Positions 45,788 to 55,394 of a DNA stretch of 64,000 nucleotides are shown piece after piece. The DNA is from Pseudonocardia sp. (GTDB taxonomy: Bacteria > Actinomycetota > Actinomycetes > Mycobacteriales > Pseudonocardiaceae), in assembly GCF_025465255.1 (NCBI RefSeq), contig NZ_JAODNI010000204.1:33418-97417 (forward strand). The letters run 5' to 3'. Every line of letters starts with the position of its first letter. Positions within the stretch are counted from its first letter, which is position 1. The notes beneath the pieces are model-generated. The model did no database searches and was not told the origin of the DNA. It saw only the letters and a list, made by a program, of their open reading frames with translations. Both the position numbers and the translations under genes were made by a program.

Positions 45788-47857
45788 CTACCGCCACTGC
45801 GTGTGCACAGCCGGTGCGGGCGGCGGTCGGGCGCCGGTCCGCAGGGCGGTCCAGGTCCCGACCGCCATCGTCAGTGCCGTCGCCGTCTTGCCCGGGGTGG
45901 TCGCCTTCCGCTGCCCGCGGCGCGGGTCGCCGACCGCGGCGAGCAGGCTCCCCAGCACGTTGCCGGTCAGCGCTGTGCTCACCGACTGCCGGCTCACCGC
46001 GCGCGCCGGGGCCGTCGCCGCGACGATGCGGAAGGCGTCGACGAGGCCGCGGCCCGTCACGAGGTCCGCGCCCCACGCCGGAGCGGATCCGACCCGCACC
46101 GGGGCCACGGCGACGTCGGCGGCCATGAGCGCGCGACCGTCCGCGGCGGACACCGCCAGCACGCCCGCGCCGCCGGCCTGCAGCCGGCGCACCGTGTCCA
46201 GGAGCGGCTCACCGGCGGCGGCGACCTCGTCGGCAACACCGGCGATCTCCCGCGTCCCCACGTGGTCGGTGAGGACCAGGTGGTGCCCGGCCTCACCGAC
46301 GGCGACGAGCAGGGCCTCGGCGTGCGGATCGAGCTCGGCGGCGACCACGACCGAACCGACCCGTTCGGCGCCGTCGAACAGCCCGTGCGTCCGCCCGCCC
46401 GGGGCGTCCGGCGACTCCTCCGCGGGCCCGAGGCGCAGGCCGTCGGTCCCACCACAGCAGCCCTCGTCCTCCGCGCCGCACTCACCGACCAGCCTCGTCG
46501 CCGCCGGCCAGAGCGCGGCCTCGTCCCGGCCCTCGGCCTCGGTCGCCACCCGGAGTACGACCGGGGGGCCGGTGCACAGCGCGTCGCTGTCCAGCACGAC
46601 GACGTCGACGCGGTCCAGCCGGCGGTAGGCCGAGCCGTCCATCGGCAGCACCCCCCTCCGGCACATCAGCAGGTCCAGCACGGTCGCGAACGCCTCGCGA
46701 CCCTGGACGGCGGCCTTGGGGGTGAGGCACTTGAGCAGGTCCGCCGACCGGGCCGGCTGTCGGGTCAGCGCGAGCAGCGCCCCCGCACCCGCGAGCGACG
46801 TCGGGCCCAGCCGGGACCGGTAGCGCTCGATCGGTCCGGGTCGCAGGGGGACCGGCCGCTCGCCCGGGGCCGGCATCGGCTCGGGGGAGGCGTCCTGCGG
46901 CGCAGGCCTGCACAGCTCCGGCTCCCGCCGCCGCCACACCTCCCGCCGGGCGTCCATCTCCGCCGCCCGCTGCACAGCCGCGGCGGCGTTGAGCGCGGGG
47001 ATCACCGGACTCTGCGTCAGCGCGTGCAGCAGCGCGCTCATCCCGGTGAACACGAGGTCGGTGCCGATCGGGCCGATCCGGTCGGTCAGCCCCTGCCTGA
47101 TCCACTGCTGGGAGTCGAGCAGCGCGAGCACGAGCGTGGCGTGCCGGGTCAGGGCCGGCACCGCCAGCGCCTTCCCGCCGTAGGCCATCCCGGTCGCCGC
47201 GGTGTCGACGGCCGCCGTGACGACCGCGGCCAGCAGCGGTTCCAGGTCGGCGGGGTGCTCGTCGCGCTGCGGGAAGACCTGGCGCCCGCCCCGTGCCCGC
47301 TCGATCCTGGTCACCACGCCGACCAGGTCCTCGACGCTGATCCGCTTGTCGTCGAAGGCCACGGGGACCCGCCCGACGACGTTGTTGACCGCCGCCCACT
47401 CGACGCCCTCGAGCCGCTCGAGGTGCCGCCGCAGGGCCTGCTCGACCTCCGGACCGCCTTCCAGCGTCGGGGCGGCGAGCTCGACGTGCGTCCGGCCGCC
47501 GGCGGCCCACACGCGGCGGCTGTGCCGCGCCTGCGGGGGCTCGAACATTCCGCGGGCGACGCCGGCGAGCCGCCCCATGCTTCCGTCGGCGACCCGGTCC
47601 GATCCCGGGACCAGGGTGCCGGCGATCCGGACGCTCCCGACACCGACGTCCTTGGCGAGCTCCGCGGACTTCGCGGCCGCCGCGACCGTGGTGGCGGCGG
47701 CGGCACGCGCCGCGCGGGCGCCCGCCCGCGTCGACTCCACCACGAGCCCGGCCGTGAGCACCGCCGATCCCGCGGCGAGCCCGGCACCGGCCGCGGCGAC
47801 GTGGACCGCACCGTCCGCTGCTCGGCGGACCAGCGCGGACGGGCGGAGCAGCGCCAT
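45788..47857 (-). pseudogene. N-terminal half of a CtpI-type P-type ATPase (catalytic half missing)
   Basis: A 689-codon frame from ATG 47857, preceded by GAGGGGC. It matches the first, degenerate half of the large (~1500-1600 residue) actinobacterial CtpI P-type ATPases: an Ala-rich leader, a heavy-metal-associated-like domain (RRVWAAGGRTHVELAAP to VGVVTRIERA), transmembrane pairs, and a pseudo-P-domain (LDRVDVVVLDSDALCTG instead of DKTGT). It then has GRALMAADVAVAPVRVG and the TM-like LGSLLAAVGDP. It stops at VHTQWR, exactly where the second half with the true phosphorylation Asp should begin. Without it, ATP-driven transport is impossible. A natural stand-alone half is possible but less likely. 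Confidence 0.6.
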
Positions 47858-48072
47858 CGACAGCCCCTCGAACAGCAGCTTCGGCCTTGTGCCCCGCGGA
47901 TACCCGGTCCGTCGGGATCGGAACACACCTCCCACGGCCGCCCCCGGCCTCGGGGCGGGCGTCCCGCGGATCTACGCCCGAGTGAGTGGTGGTCCAGGGT
48001 GGATGTGCTGCAAGACCGGTCGCACCCGCCCCCGGGGCGACGCGCGCCGGCCCGGGGAACGGGATCGACTTC

Positions 48073-49470
48073 TCACCTCTGGTGCCGCCACGGGCCGGTG
48101 ATGGCGAACATGTAACCGGGCTCCTGGACGTTGGCGAAGAGCACCTTCCGGTCCGGCGAGTAGATCGGCCCGGTGAACTCGACGTTCTTGCTGCCGTCGG
48201 TGAAGTCGTTGCGCGCCACCGGGAACGTCACGCCGCTCTCGGTCGCGCCGATCAGGTGCTGCACGCCCTCACCGTCCTCGGCCAGGATGACACCGCCGTA
48301 GGGCGAGATGCTGACGTTGTCCGGGCCGTCGAAGGCACCGTCGGTCTGCGGGCTCGCGTTGCGACCGAACAGCAGCCGCAGGGTCAGCGTGGCGCGCTTC
48401 GGGTCGTAGAACCAGACCTGCCCGTCGTGCTGGGCCGGGCTCTCCGCGCGGGCGAAGCTCGAGACGATCCAGGCGCCGTCGGCGTCCCACCACGCGCCCT
48501 CCAGCTTGCGCGCGCGGGTGATGTCGCCGTCGCCGAACTGCTTGCGGGTGGCGGTGCTGCGGCCGTCCCGGTCCGGGACCGGCACCCACTCGATCCGGTA
48601 GGTCGTGCCGACCTTCGCGGCCAGCGACAGGTCCGGGACGTGCTTGCCCGCGTCGTCGAACGCCTTCATCGCGCTGAGCACGCCGTCCGTCGGGCCGAGG
48701 CCTCGCAGCGCGCCGTGCCGGCCGCGGTAGCCGCGCGGCGGGGCCCAGCGGTAGAGCAGGCCGTTCGGCTTGGCGGCGTCCTCGGTGAGGTAGATGTCTC
48801 CGCGCCGGGGGTCGACGGCGGCGGCCTCGTGCTCGAACCGGCCGAGCGCCTTGATCGGCTGCGGGTCCCGGTTGGCCCGACGGTCGTGCGGGTCGACCTC
48901 GAAGACGTAGCCGTGATCCTTCTGGAAGCCGCCGGTCCCGGCGAGCGCGTCGATCTCCTCGCAGGTCAGCCAGGTGTCCCACGGCGTCTGCCCGCCGGCG
49001 CAGTTCGTGGCGGTGCCGGCGATGCCGACGTACTCGGTCCGGCGGGTGCCGTCCGGGTTCGTCTCGACGACCGTGCAGCCGCCGGCCGCGCCCGGGTCGT
49101 AGACCATGCCGTCGAGGTGCGGGACGGGGAGGTGGGTGCCGAACGGCTCCCGGATCTCGTGGTTGTTCACCAGCACCGTGCCGCCGCCGCGGCGGCGGAA
49201 GGCGCCCGTGCCGTCGTGGTTGCGGGGCGTCGGCTCGCCGGACTCCAGGGTCGTGACGCCCGCGTGGGTGACGATCGAGTAGGCGAAGCCCGCGGGGAGC
49301 GCGAGCCGGCCGGCGGGGTCCGCGACGAGCGGCCCGTAGCCGGGCTCACGCGGCGCGGCCGACGCCGACGGCGCGGTCATCAGCATCTCGGTCCCGCCGA
49401 TCAGCATCACGCCGGCCCCTGCGACAGCGGTGCGCTGCAGGAATCCCCGGCGCGACAGTTCCTGGGTCAT
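48073..49470 (-). CDS. PhoX/DUF839 family alkaline phosphatase-like protein, Tat-exported
   Basis: A 465-residue protein starting at ATG 49470 behind CGGAG. The N-terminus is a twin-arginine signal (LSRRGFLQRTAVAGAGVMLI) with a probable cut after PSASAA, so it is exported folded. The PhoX-type beta-propeller shows metal-ligand-rich strands: TVLVNNHEIREPFG, TWLTCEEID, DPRRGDIYLTEDA, FDGPDNVSISPYGGVILAEDG. PhoX enzymes use Ca and Fe to remove phosphate from many esters. The C-terminal half contains GVTFPVARND. No phosphate-uptake genes lie nearby. Confidence 0.88.
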   Translation of the reverse strand: MTQELSRRGFLQRTAVAGAGVMLIGGTEMLMTAPSASAAPREPGYGPLVADPAGRLALPAGFAYSIVTHAGVTTLESGEPTPRNHDGTGAFRRRGGGTVLVNNHEIREPFGTHLPVPHLDGMVYDPGAAGGCTVVETNPDGTRRTEYVGIAGTATNCAGGQTPWDTWLTCEEIDALAGTGGFQKDHGYVFEVDPHDRRANRDPQPIKALGRFEHEAAAVDPRRGDIYLTEDAAKPNGLLYRWAPPRGYRGRHGALRGLGPTDGVLSAMKAFDDAGKHVPDLSLAAKVGTTYRIEWVPVPDRDGRSTATRKQFGDGDITRARKLEGAWWDADGAWIVSSFARAESPAQHDGQVWFYDPKRATLTLRLLFGRNASPQTDGAFDGPDNVSISPYGGVILAEDGEGVQHLIGATESGVTFPVARNDFTDGSKNVEFTGPIYSPDRKVLFANVQEPGYMFAITGPWRHQR

Positions 49471-49610
49471 CTCGTGTGTCTCCGTTCCGTGCACGTCCCG
49501 GCCGGGCTCGTCACCCGACCGGGTGGTGGCCGGCCGCCACAGTGACGGACGGAGGAGACACGACGGTGAACGGCGGCGGAACGGAACGGATCAAGCGCGC
49601 GAGCCCTCCG

Positions 49611-49991
49611 TCAGCGGATCAGCACGAGGCAGAACGGGTGACCCACCGGGTCCAGGAACACCCGGAACGTCTCCCCGGGCTGCACCTCGCCCTTCCGCGC
49701 CCCGATCGTGAGTACCTGCTTCTCGGCCTTGTCCAGGTCCGGCACGTCGAAGTCCAGGTGCGCCTGCTGCGGGTGGTCGGAGCCGGGCCACACGGGCGGC
49801 CGGTAGCTCGCGACCTGCTGGAACGCGATGGTCACGGAGCCGGTACCGGGATCGAGCTCGACCCAGTGGTCGTCGGCGGCGGTGTCCTCGGAGGCGACCG
49901 GCCAGCCGGTGATCGCCGAGTAGAACCGCGCGAGCGCCAGGGCGTCCGGGCAGTCGAGTGCGAACAGGCTGAGCTTTCCGATCGCGGTCAT
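49611..49991 (-). CDS. VOC family (glyoxalase/bleomycin-resistance fold) protein
   Basis: A 126-residue vicinal-oxygen-chelate protein of two beta-alpha-beta-beta-beta modules. Module one is FALDCPDALALARFYSAITGW; module two is QQAHLDFDVPDLDKAEKQVLTIG ending in VFLDPVGHPFCLV, with the characteristic C-terminal D-P-x-G-x-P-F. His and Glu positions could hold a metal, but the reaction is unknown. ATG 49991 lies seven bases after a TACGGT -10 box, so a leaderless mRNA is likely. It is divergent from the SAM-IV riboswitch. Confidence 0.88.
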   Translation of the reverse strand: MTAIGKLSLFALDCPDALALARFYSAITGWPVASEDTAADDHWVELDPGTGSVTIAFQQVASYRPPVWPGSDHPQQAHLDFDVPDLDKAEKQVLTIGARKGEVQPGETFRVFLDPVGHPFCLVLIR

Positions 49992-50042
49992 GCAAGGACC
50001 GTAGGACCGCGCGCCGACAGTTTCGAGCGGGTCACAACGGCC

Positions 50043-50072
50043 TTGACCGCCGCACCCGGACCGTCCTACGGT
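50043..50072 (+). promoter_or_regulatory. Promoter of the SAM-IV riboswitch transcript
   Basis: TTGACC (50043-50048) and TACGGT (50067-50072) are 18 bases apart. The predicted start falls at about 50079-50080, right before the first aptamer base. Confidence 0.7.
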
Positions 50073-50080
50073 CTGAGGCA

Positions 50081-50158
50081 GGTCACGAGTGCCAGCGTCA
50101 AGCCCCGGCTTGCTGGCCGGCAACCCTCCTCCGCGGTGGGGTGCTCCGGGTGACGACC
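50081..50158 (+). promoter_or_regulatory. SAM-IV riboswitch
   Basis: The sequence closely follows the actinobacterial SAM-IV consensus: GGTCACGAGTG at the 5' side of P1, GCCAGCGTCAAGCCCCGGCT, TGCTGGCCGGCAACCCTCC, CGCGGTGGGGTGC, and the closing GGGTGACGACC. It would sense S-adenosylmethionine and lower expression of the downstream aminotransferase gene, whose ATG is 84 bases beyond the aptamer. The region between (50159-50242) probably holds the expression platform and ends with the GGGAGGATC ribosome site. Confidence 0.93.
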
Positions 50159-50242
50159 AGGCCGGCGCGAACACCCGCGCCCGGCAAGCGCGGACCCGAT
50201 CCCTCGCGATCCGGGTCCTGTGAAGGTCCCGGGAGGATCATC

Positions 50243-51658
50243 ATGTCCGTCGTCACGTCCACGCGTCCCGTGCAGACTGCCGTGCAGGCCCCCGCCGGCA
50301 CCTGCGCGACGCTCCCGTCCGTCGTGGGGTGCGACCTGCGGATCCCTCTCGTCGACGGGCGCAGCGTCGCCTACGCCAACCTCGACGTCGCCGCCAGCGC
50401 CCCCGCGCTGCAGGCCGTCGCGGACCACGTCGCCGAGCTGCTCCCCTACTACGCCAGCGTGCACCGCGGCGCCGGGTACGCCTCGCAGGTCTGCACCGCG
50501 GTCCTGGAGCGGGCCCGCACCACGATCGGCGAGTTCGTCGGCGCCCGCGAGGACGACGTCGTCGTCTTCACCCGCAACACCACGGACGCGCTGAACCTGC
50601 TGGCCGGCGCCGTCCCCGGCCCGGTGCTCATCCTGGACGTCGAGCACCACGCGACCCTGCTGGCCTGGCGCGGTAGCGGCGGACACCGCGTGCTGACCGC
50701 CGGGCCGACCGTGGAGGCCACCCTCGAGACGCTGCGCGAGGCGATGGCGGCCCGGCCCACCGCCCTCCTCGCGATCACCGGCGCGTCCAACGTGACCGGG
50801 GAGATCCTGCCGGTCGAGCGCATCGTCGAGATCGCCCACTCGGGCGGCGCCCGCGTGGTCCTGGACGCTGCGCAGCTCGCTCCGCACCGCCGGGTCGACA
50901 TCGCCACCACCGGCGTGGACTACCTCGTCCTGTCCGGGCACAAGCTCTACGCCCCCTACGGCGCCGGCGCGCTGATCGGCCGCCGGGACTGGCTGGACGT
51001 CGCGGCCCCGTACCTCGCGGGCGGCGGTGCGGTTCGCGCGGTCACGACCGACGGCGCCACCGCGGAGGTCTCCTGGTCCCCCGCCCCGCACCGGCACGAG
51101 GCGGGCACCCCGAACGTCCTGGGTGCCGCCGCGCTCGCCGCCGCCTGCCGGGCGCTGGACCCGATCCTGGACGACGCGGTCGCCCACGAGCGCGCGCTGC
51201 TCGCCACGCTGACCGACGGCCTCGCCGCGATCCCCGGCGTCACCCCGCTGACGATCTGGTCCGACGCCCCGGACCGGGTCGCGGTCGCGAGCTTCACCGT
51301 CGACGGCGTCCCGGCCGGCCTCGTCGCCGCGTACCTGTCCGCCGAGCACGGGATCGGGGTGCGCGACGGCAAGTTCTGCGCCCACCCGCTGCTCGCCCGG
51401 ATCGCCGGCGGGAGCGACGCCGTGCGGACCAGCCTCGGCCTCGGCACCACCGCCGAGCACGTCGAGCGCCTGCTCACGGCCCTGCGGGCGCTCGTCACCG
51501 ACGGCCCGGGCGTCGGCTACTCGATCGTCGACGGCCGGTGGCAGCCCACGTCGGACCCGCGGAACCACGACCCGCTCCGCCTCGGCGACGCCCGGCCGCG
51601 CCGGGTGCGGCCTGCGGCGAGTGGCTCAGCGGCGAGTGAGTCGGCGGCGAGTGGGTGA
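50243..51658 (+). CDS. Class V aminotransferase / cysteine desulfurase-like PLP enzyme
   Basis: A 471-residue fold-type I PLP enzyme. The PLP Lys is K234 in [12 protein letters not shown], with [16 protein letters not shown] and HATLLAW supplying the PLP-Asp and -His. [13 protein letters not shown] and [11 protein letters not shown] resemble cysteine desulfurase and selenocysteine lyase folds. The leading SAM-IV riboswitch places it in sulfur-amino-acid metabolism, perhaps cysteine or homocysteine handling; the exact substrate is unknown. ATG 50243 has GGGAGG upstream. The last 14 residues come from three 15-bp tandem repeats. The gene end overlaps convergent hutI by 33 bases. Confidence 0.88.
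   Translation: MSVVTSTRPVQTAVQAPAGTCATLPSVVGCDLRIPLVDGRSVAYANLDVAASAPALQAVADHVAELLPYYASVHRGAGYASQVCTAVLERARTTIGEFVGAREDDVVVFTRNTTDALNLLAGAVPGPVLILDVEHHATLLAWRGSGGHRVLTAGPTVEATLETLREAMAARPTALLAITGASNVTGEILPVERIVEIAHSGGARVVLDAAQLAPHRRVDIATTGVDYLVLSGHKLYAPYGAGALIGRRDWLDVAAPYLAGGGAVRAVTTDGATAEVSWSPAPHRHEAGTPNVLGAAALAAACRALDPILDDAVAHERALLATLTDGLAAIPGVTPLTIWSDAPDRVAVASFTVDGVPAGLVAAYLSAEHGIGVRDGKFCAHPLLARIAGGSDAVRTSLGLGTTAEHVERLLTALRALVTDGPGVGYSIVDGRWQPTSDPRNHDPLRLGDARPRRVRPAASGSAASESAASG
51614..51658 (+). repeat. Three tandem 15-bp repeats at the overlap of two convergent genes
   Basis: Units GCGGCGAGTGGCTCA, GCGGCGAGTGAGTCG and GCGGCGAGTGGGTGA follow without spacer. On the plus strand they encode [14 protein letters not shown] and the stop of the aminotransferase. 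On the minus strand the last part encodes the end and stop (51626-51628) of HutI. Repeat number changes would alter both C-termini. Confidence 0.8.
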
Positions 51659-52789
51659 GCGCAGGCTCCGGGCGAGGGGAACCCCGGGCCGGTAGGCCAG
51701 GTGCAGGTGCGTCGGCGCGTCGAGGACCGCGAGATCCGCGCGGTTCCCCGGCGCGACGACCCCGATGTCCGTGCGCCGCAGCGCCCTCGCCCCGCCCGCC
51801 GTCGCGGCCCACAGCGCCTCGGCGGGCGTCATGCCAATCTCCCGGACGGCGAGGGCGATCATGAACGGCATCGACGACGAGGAGCACGTCCCCGGGTTGC
51901 AGTCCGTGGCGAGCGCGACGGTGACGCCGGCGTCGAGCAGCCTGCGCGCGTCCGGGTAGGGCGACCGCGTGGAGAACTCGACGCCCGGCAGCAGCGTCGC
52001 GACGGTGTCCCCGCCGGCCAGCGCGTCGACGTCGTCGCCGGTCAGGTAGGTGCAGTGGTCGACGCTGGCCGCCCCCAGCTCGACCGCGAGCCGCACCCCG
52101 GGCCCGGGCCCGAGCTGGTTGCCGTGCACCCGCAGCCCGAGCCCCGCGGCCCGGCCGGCCTCCAGAACGGTCCGGGCCGCATCGCCGTCGAAGGCGTGCG
52201 GACTGGCCGGTTCGCAGAACACGTCGATCCAGCGGGCGTGCGGGGCGCAGGCGTGGAGCATCTCGCCGGTGACCAGCGCGACGTAGGAGTCCACGTCGGT
52301 CCCCGCGGGGACGACGTGGGCGCCGAGGAAGGTCGTCTCGGGGGTGACCTCGGCGGCGAGCCGGAGCGTGCGGAGCTCGTCGTCGACCGTCAGGCCGTAG
52401 CCGCTCTTGATCTCGACGGTGGTCGTGCCCTGCGCGCGCAGCTCCGCCACCCGGCGGGCGAGCAGGGCGCGCAGCACCTCGTCGGGGGCGGCGCGGGTGG
52501 CCTCGACGGTCCGGGCGATCCCCCCGCCGTCGTAGCGCTCCCCCGCCATCCGGGCCGCGAACTCGTCCGCGCGGTCCCCGGCGAAGGCCAGGTGGGAGTG
52601 GGAGTCGACGAAGCCGGGCACGACCGCGCGCCCCTCCACGTCGATCCGCTCGTCGGCCGCCGGGGCGGACGCGGCGGGGCCGACCCAGGCGATCAGCTCG
52701 TCGTCGATCACCAGGGCGGCGTCCTGCAGGGTCCCGCGCTCCGGGTCCTGCGTGGTGAGCTCGCCGATGCCCGTGACGAGGGTGGTCAT
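51626..52789 (-). CDS. hutI: Imidazolonepropionase
   Basis: Hydrolyses 4-imidazolone-5-propionate to N-formimino-L-glutamate, third step of histidine breakdown. The 387-residue amidohydrolase has the N-terminal metal motif [21 protein letters not shown] split as [10 protein letters not shown] and [10 protein letters not shown]. It also has [21 protein letters not shown], the metal His in RVHGNQ and the Asp in [13 protein letters not shown] 52789 overlaps the hutF stop as ATGA. The C-terminal ~11 residues are recoded from a tandem repeat shared with the convergent aminotransferase gene. It is the last gene of the hut operon. Confidence 0.95.
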   Translation of the reverse strand: MTTLVTGIGELTTQDPERGTLQDAALVIDDELIAWVGPAASAPAADERIDVEGRAVVPGFVDSHSHLAFAGDRADEFAARMAGERYDGGGIARTVEATRAAPDEVLRALLARRVAELRAQGTTTVEIKSGYGLTVDDELRTLRLAAEVTPETTFLGAHVVPAGTDVDSYVALVTGEMLHACAPHARWIDVFCEPASPHAFDGDAARTVLEAGRAAGLGLRVHGNQLGPGPGVRLAVELGAASVDHCTYLTGDDVDALAGGDTVATLLPGVEFSTRSPYPDARRLLDAGVTVALATDCNPGTCSSSSMPFMIALAVREIGMTPAEALWAATAGGARALRRTDIGVVAPGNRADLAVLDAPTHLHLAYRPGVPLARSLRSPTRRRLTRR

Positions 52790-54147
52790 TCGTCCCTCCA
52801 CAGCGGCTCGATCGTGGTCCGGAGCAGCGCCGCGACGTCGCCGAGCCGGTGCCGGCGGCCCCGGACGACCAGGACGCCGCCCACGATCACGGTGTCCACG
52901 TCCGCGGCGGTGGCGGCGAGGACGATCTGGGCGGGGTCCGCGCCCGCCGTCCGGACCGTGTCCGTGCGGACCGCGACGAGATCGGCGGGCGCGCCGGCCT
53001 CGATCCGCGCGCTCCGCTCGCCGAGCACGTCGTTCGCCGTCAACGCGTCGAGCAGGTCGGTGGGCGTGAACCGGCCGCGTTCCCCGGTCCGGAGCCGCTC
53101 GTGCATCTCCAGGGTCCGCGCCTCCTCGAGGAGGTCGATCACGGCGTGCTGGTCGCTGCCGAGGGACAGCCGGACCCCGGCGTCGGCGAGCTGCCGGGCC
53201 GGCCCGAGGCCGTCTGCGAGGTCGCGTTCGGTCGTCGGGCAGAGGCAGGCGGCGGTGCGGGTGCGGCCGAGCAGCGCGACGTCGGCGCCGGTCAGATGGG
53301 TGGCGTGGACGGCGGTGGTCCGCTCGCCGAGGACGCCGGACTCCGCCAGCAGCGCCGTCGGGGTCAGGCCGTGCGCCGCCAGGCAGGCCTCGTTCTCGGA
53401 GGGCTGTTCGGAGAGGTGGACGTGCAGCGGCAGGCCCGCGGCGGCCCTCGCGACGACCGGCAGCTGGTCCCGCGGGACGGCCCGGACGGAGTGCACGGCG
53501 GCGCCGACCCGCATGCCGTCGCTCCTCCGCAGCGCGGCGACCCGGGCCGCCCACGCCTCCGCCGTGCCGTCGCAGAACCGGCGCTGGACCGGGTCGAGGC
53601 CGACGCCGAACCCGCCCGCGAGGTAGCAGGCGTCGAGCAGCACGAGCCGGATCCCGGCGTCGGCGGCGGCCTGCCGCAGCGCCTCGGTCATCGCGTTCGG
53701 GTCCGCGTAGGGCACCCCGCCGCGGCCGTGGTGCAGGTAGTGGAACTCTCCCACCGACGTGACACCCGCGAGCGCCATCTCGGCGTAGACGGCGCGGGCC
53801 AGCGCCAGGTAGGAGTCCGGGTCGAGCCGCTGCGCGACGGCGTACATCCGCTCCCGCCAGGTCCAGAACGTCCCGCCGCGGTCGTGCGTCCGCCCGCGCA
53901 GCGCCCGGTGGAAGGCGTGGCTGTGGGCGTTCACGAAGCCGGGCAGTAGCACCCCGGGCAGCACGAAGGCGTCGCCGGCCGGAACCCCGGTCTCCACCGA
54001 GGCGATCACGCCGTCCGCCACCGACACGAGCACGTCCGGCGTCGTCCCGCCGGGCAGCTGCGCGTACCGAACCCAGAACCGCGTCAGGGAGCCATGTCGC
54101 GGATCCGGGGGCCCGGGATCGGCGTCGTGGCTCCGGGGTGCGGTCAT
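52786..54147 (-). CDS. hutF: Formimidoylglutamate deiminase
   Basis: Converts N-formimino-L-glutamate to N-formyl-L-glutamate and ammonia. The 453-residue amidohydrolase shows the metal pair [40 protein letters not shown], the His in [18 protein letters not shown] and the Asp in [14 protein letters not shown]. The start ATG 54147 overlaps the stop of the amidohydrolase gene. The first ~23 residues ([10 protein letters not shown], then HGSLTR) are encoded by a family II paired-palindrome repeat and are not part of the HutF fold. The same leader pattern opens the preceding gene. No in-frame start lies between the repeat and the fold. Confidence 0.94.
   Translation of the reverse strand: MTAPRSHDADPGPPDPRHGSLTRFWVRYAQLPGGTTPDVLVSVADGVIASVETGVPAGDAFVLPGVLLPGFVNAHSHAFHRALRGRTHDRGGTFWTWRERMYAVAQRLDPDSYLALARAVYAEMALAGVTSVGEFHYLHHGRGGVPYADPNAMTEALRQAAADAGIRLVLLDACYLAGGFGVGLDPVQRRFCDGTAEAWAARVAALRRSDGMRVGAAVHSVRAVPRDQLPVVARAAAGLPLHVHLSEQPSENEACLAAHGLTPTALLAESGVLGERTTAVHATHLTGADVALLGRTRTAACLCPTTERDLADGLGPARQLADAGVRLSLGSDQHAVIDLLEEARTLEMHERLRTGERGRFTPTDLLDALTANDVLGERSARIEAGAPADLVAVRTDTVRTAGADPAQIVLAATAADVDTVIVGGVLVVRGRRHRLGDVAALLRTTIEPLWRDE
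54079..54143 (-). repeat. Family II paired palindromes inside the 5' end of hutF
   Basis: 24-bp palindromes lie at 54120-54143 (CGGCGTCGTGGCTCCGGGGT plus GCGG) and 54079-54102 (CCGCGTCAGGGAGCCATGTC plus GCGG), offset by 41 bp. On the minus strand the element begins immediately after the ATGA that joins the two genes and encodes residues 2-23 of HutF. Confidence 0.8.
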
Positions 54148-55394
54148 CGGGCGAGGTGCTCCGCCACCGCGGTCAGGGCTTCGACGCCCTGGTGGCAGTC
54201 CTCCGGTTGCGCGTGCTCCTCCGGGGCGTGGGAGATCCCGGTCGGGTTCCTGACGTAGAGCATCGCCGCCGGGATCCCGACGGACGCGAGGATCCCGGCA
54301 TCGTGGCCCGCGCCGGTGGGGAGGACAGGGGCGTCTCCCACCAGGGACGCGAGGCGGGCCCCGAGGGCCGCATCGAACGTCGTCGCCCGCGTCCAGGACT
54401 CCTTCGCCACCGTCCCGCCGTGCTCCCGCGCGGCGGCGATCACCTCCGACACCACCGCCGTCACCCGGGCCTCGTCCGCGCCCCGGGCGTCGAGCCAGGC
54501 CGTGACCTGCGACGGAATCGCGTTGACCGCGTTCGGTTCCACCGTGACCTTCCCGCAGGTCGCCACCGCGTCGTGCCGCTCGGCCGCCGCCCGGATCCGC
54601 TGGACGACGTCCGCGAGGGCGAGCATCGGATCGTCCCGGTCGGCGAGCCGCGTCGTCCCCGCGTGGTCCGCGCGGCCGGGCAGGGTGATCCGCCAGCGGC
54701 CGTGCGGCCAGATCGCGGAGCCGACGGCGACCGGCCGGTCCAGGTCGACGAGCCCGCGGCCCTGCTCCACGTGCAGCTCGACGTAGGTCCCGATCCGGCG
54801 CAGGGTCTCCGTGTCCCGGCCGATCCAGGCCGGATCGTGTCCGGCGCGGGTCATCGCCTCGGCCATCGAGACGCCGTCGGGGCCGGTCAGCGCGCGGGCG
54901 CGCTCCGGGTCGAGCAGGCCGGTGAGCAGCCGCGATCCCGCGCAGGCCACGCCGAACCGGGCACCCTCCTCGTCCGCGAAGTGCGCGACGGCGATCGGCC
55001 GGGCCGGCACGACCCCGCGGGCCCGCAGCTCGTCGAGGGCCGCGAACGCGGACACGACGCCGAGCGGGCCGTCGAACGCGCCCCCGTCCGGCACCGAGTC
55101 CAGGTGCGAGCCGAGGACGACGCCCGGCCCGTCGACGTCCGGGTCCCCCCACCAGGCCCACTGGTTGCCGCATCGGTCGGTGACGAGGTCGAGCCCCCGC
55201 GCCGCCGCCTCGCCCGCGAACCACTCCCGCAGCAGGGAGTCCTCCGCCGTCCAGGCGAACCGCCGGTACCCGCCGGACCGCGCCAGCCCCACTGGCACCA
55301 ACGCCTCCCAGAGCGAGTCGAACCCCCGCGTCAAGGAGCCGCAACGCGATTCAGAGCCCGCAGAATCCGCGTCACGGCTCCACAACGCGGTCAT
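54144..55394 (-). CDS. Allantoate amidohydrolase / N-carbamoyl-amino-acid hydrolase family (hut-linked M20 amidase)
   Basis: A 416-residue M20-type binuclear zinc amidase. Metal residues are visible in [45 protein letters not shown], and the C-terminal [26 protein letters not shown] and [17 protein letters not shown] complete the family pattern. Related enzymes cleave ureido or formyl-type amides. Inside a hut operon lacking a visible HutG, it may remove the formyl group of N-formyl-glutamate; that is inference. The start ATG 55394 overlaps the hutU stop. Residues 2-23 ([13 protein letters not shown], then CGSLTR) come from a family II repeat. Confidence 0.88.
   Translation of the reverse strand: MTALWSRDADSAGSESRCGSLTRGFDSLWEALVPVGLARSGGYRRFAWTAEDSLLREWFAGEAAARGLDLVTDRCGNQWAWWGDPDVDGPGVVLGSHLDSVPDGGAFDGPLGVVSAFAALDELRARGVVPARPIAVAHFADEEGARFGVACAGSRLLTGLLDPERARALTGPDGVSMAEAMTRAGHDPAWIGRDTETLRRIGTYVELHVEQGRGLVDLDRPVAVGSAIWPHGRWRITLPGRADHAGTTRLADRDDPMLALADVVQRIRAAAERHDAVATCGKVTVEPNAVNAIPSQVTAWLDARGADEARVTAVVSEVIAAAREHGGTVAKESWTRATTFDAALGARLASLVGDAPVLPTGAGHDAGILASVGIPAAMLYVRNPTGISHAPEEHAQPEDCHQGVEALTAVAEHLAR
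55326..55390 (-). repeat. Family II paired palindromes inside the 5' end of the hut amidohydrolase gene
   Basis: 24-bp palindromes lie at 55367-55390 (CCGCGTCACGGCTCCACAAC plus GCGG) and 55326-55349 (CCGCGTCAAGGAGCCGCAAC plus GCGA), offset by 41 bp. The element starts one base after the ATG (ATGA then CCGCG on the minus strand), the same register as the copy in hutF. Confidence 0.82.
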
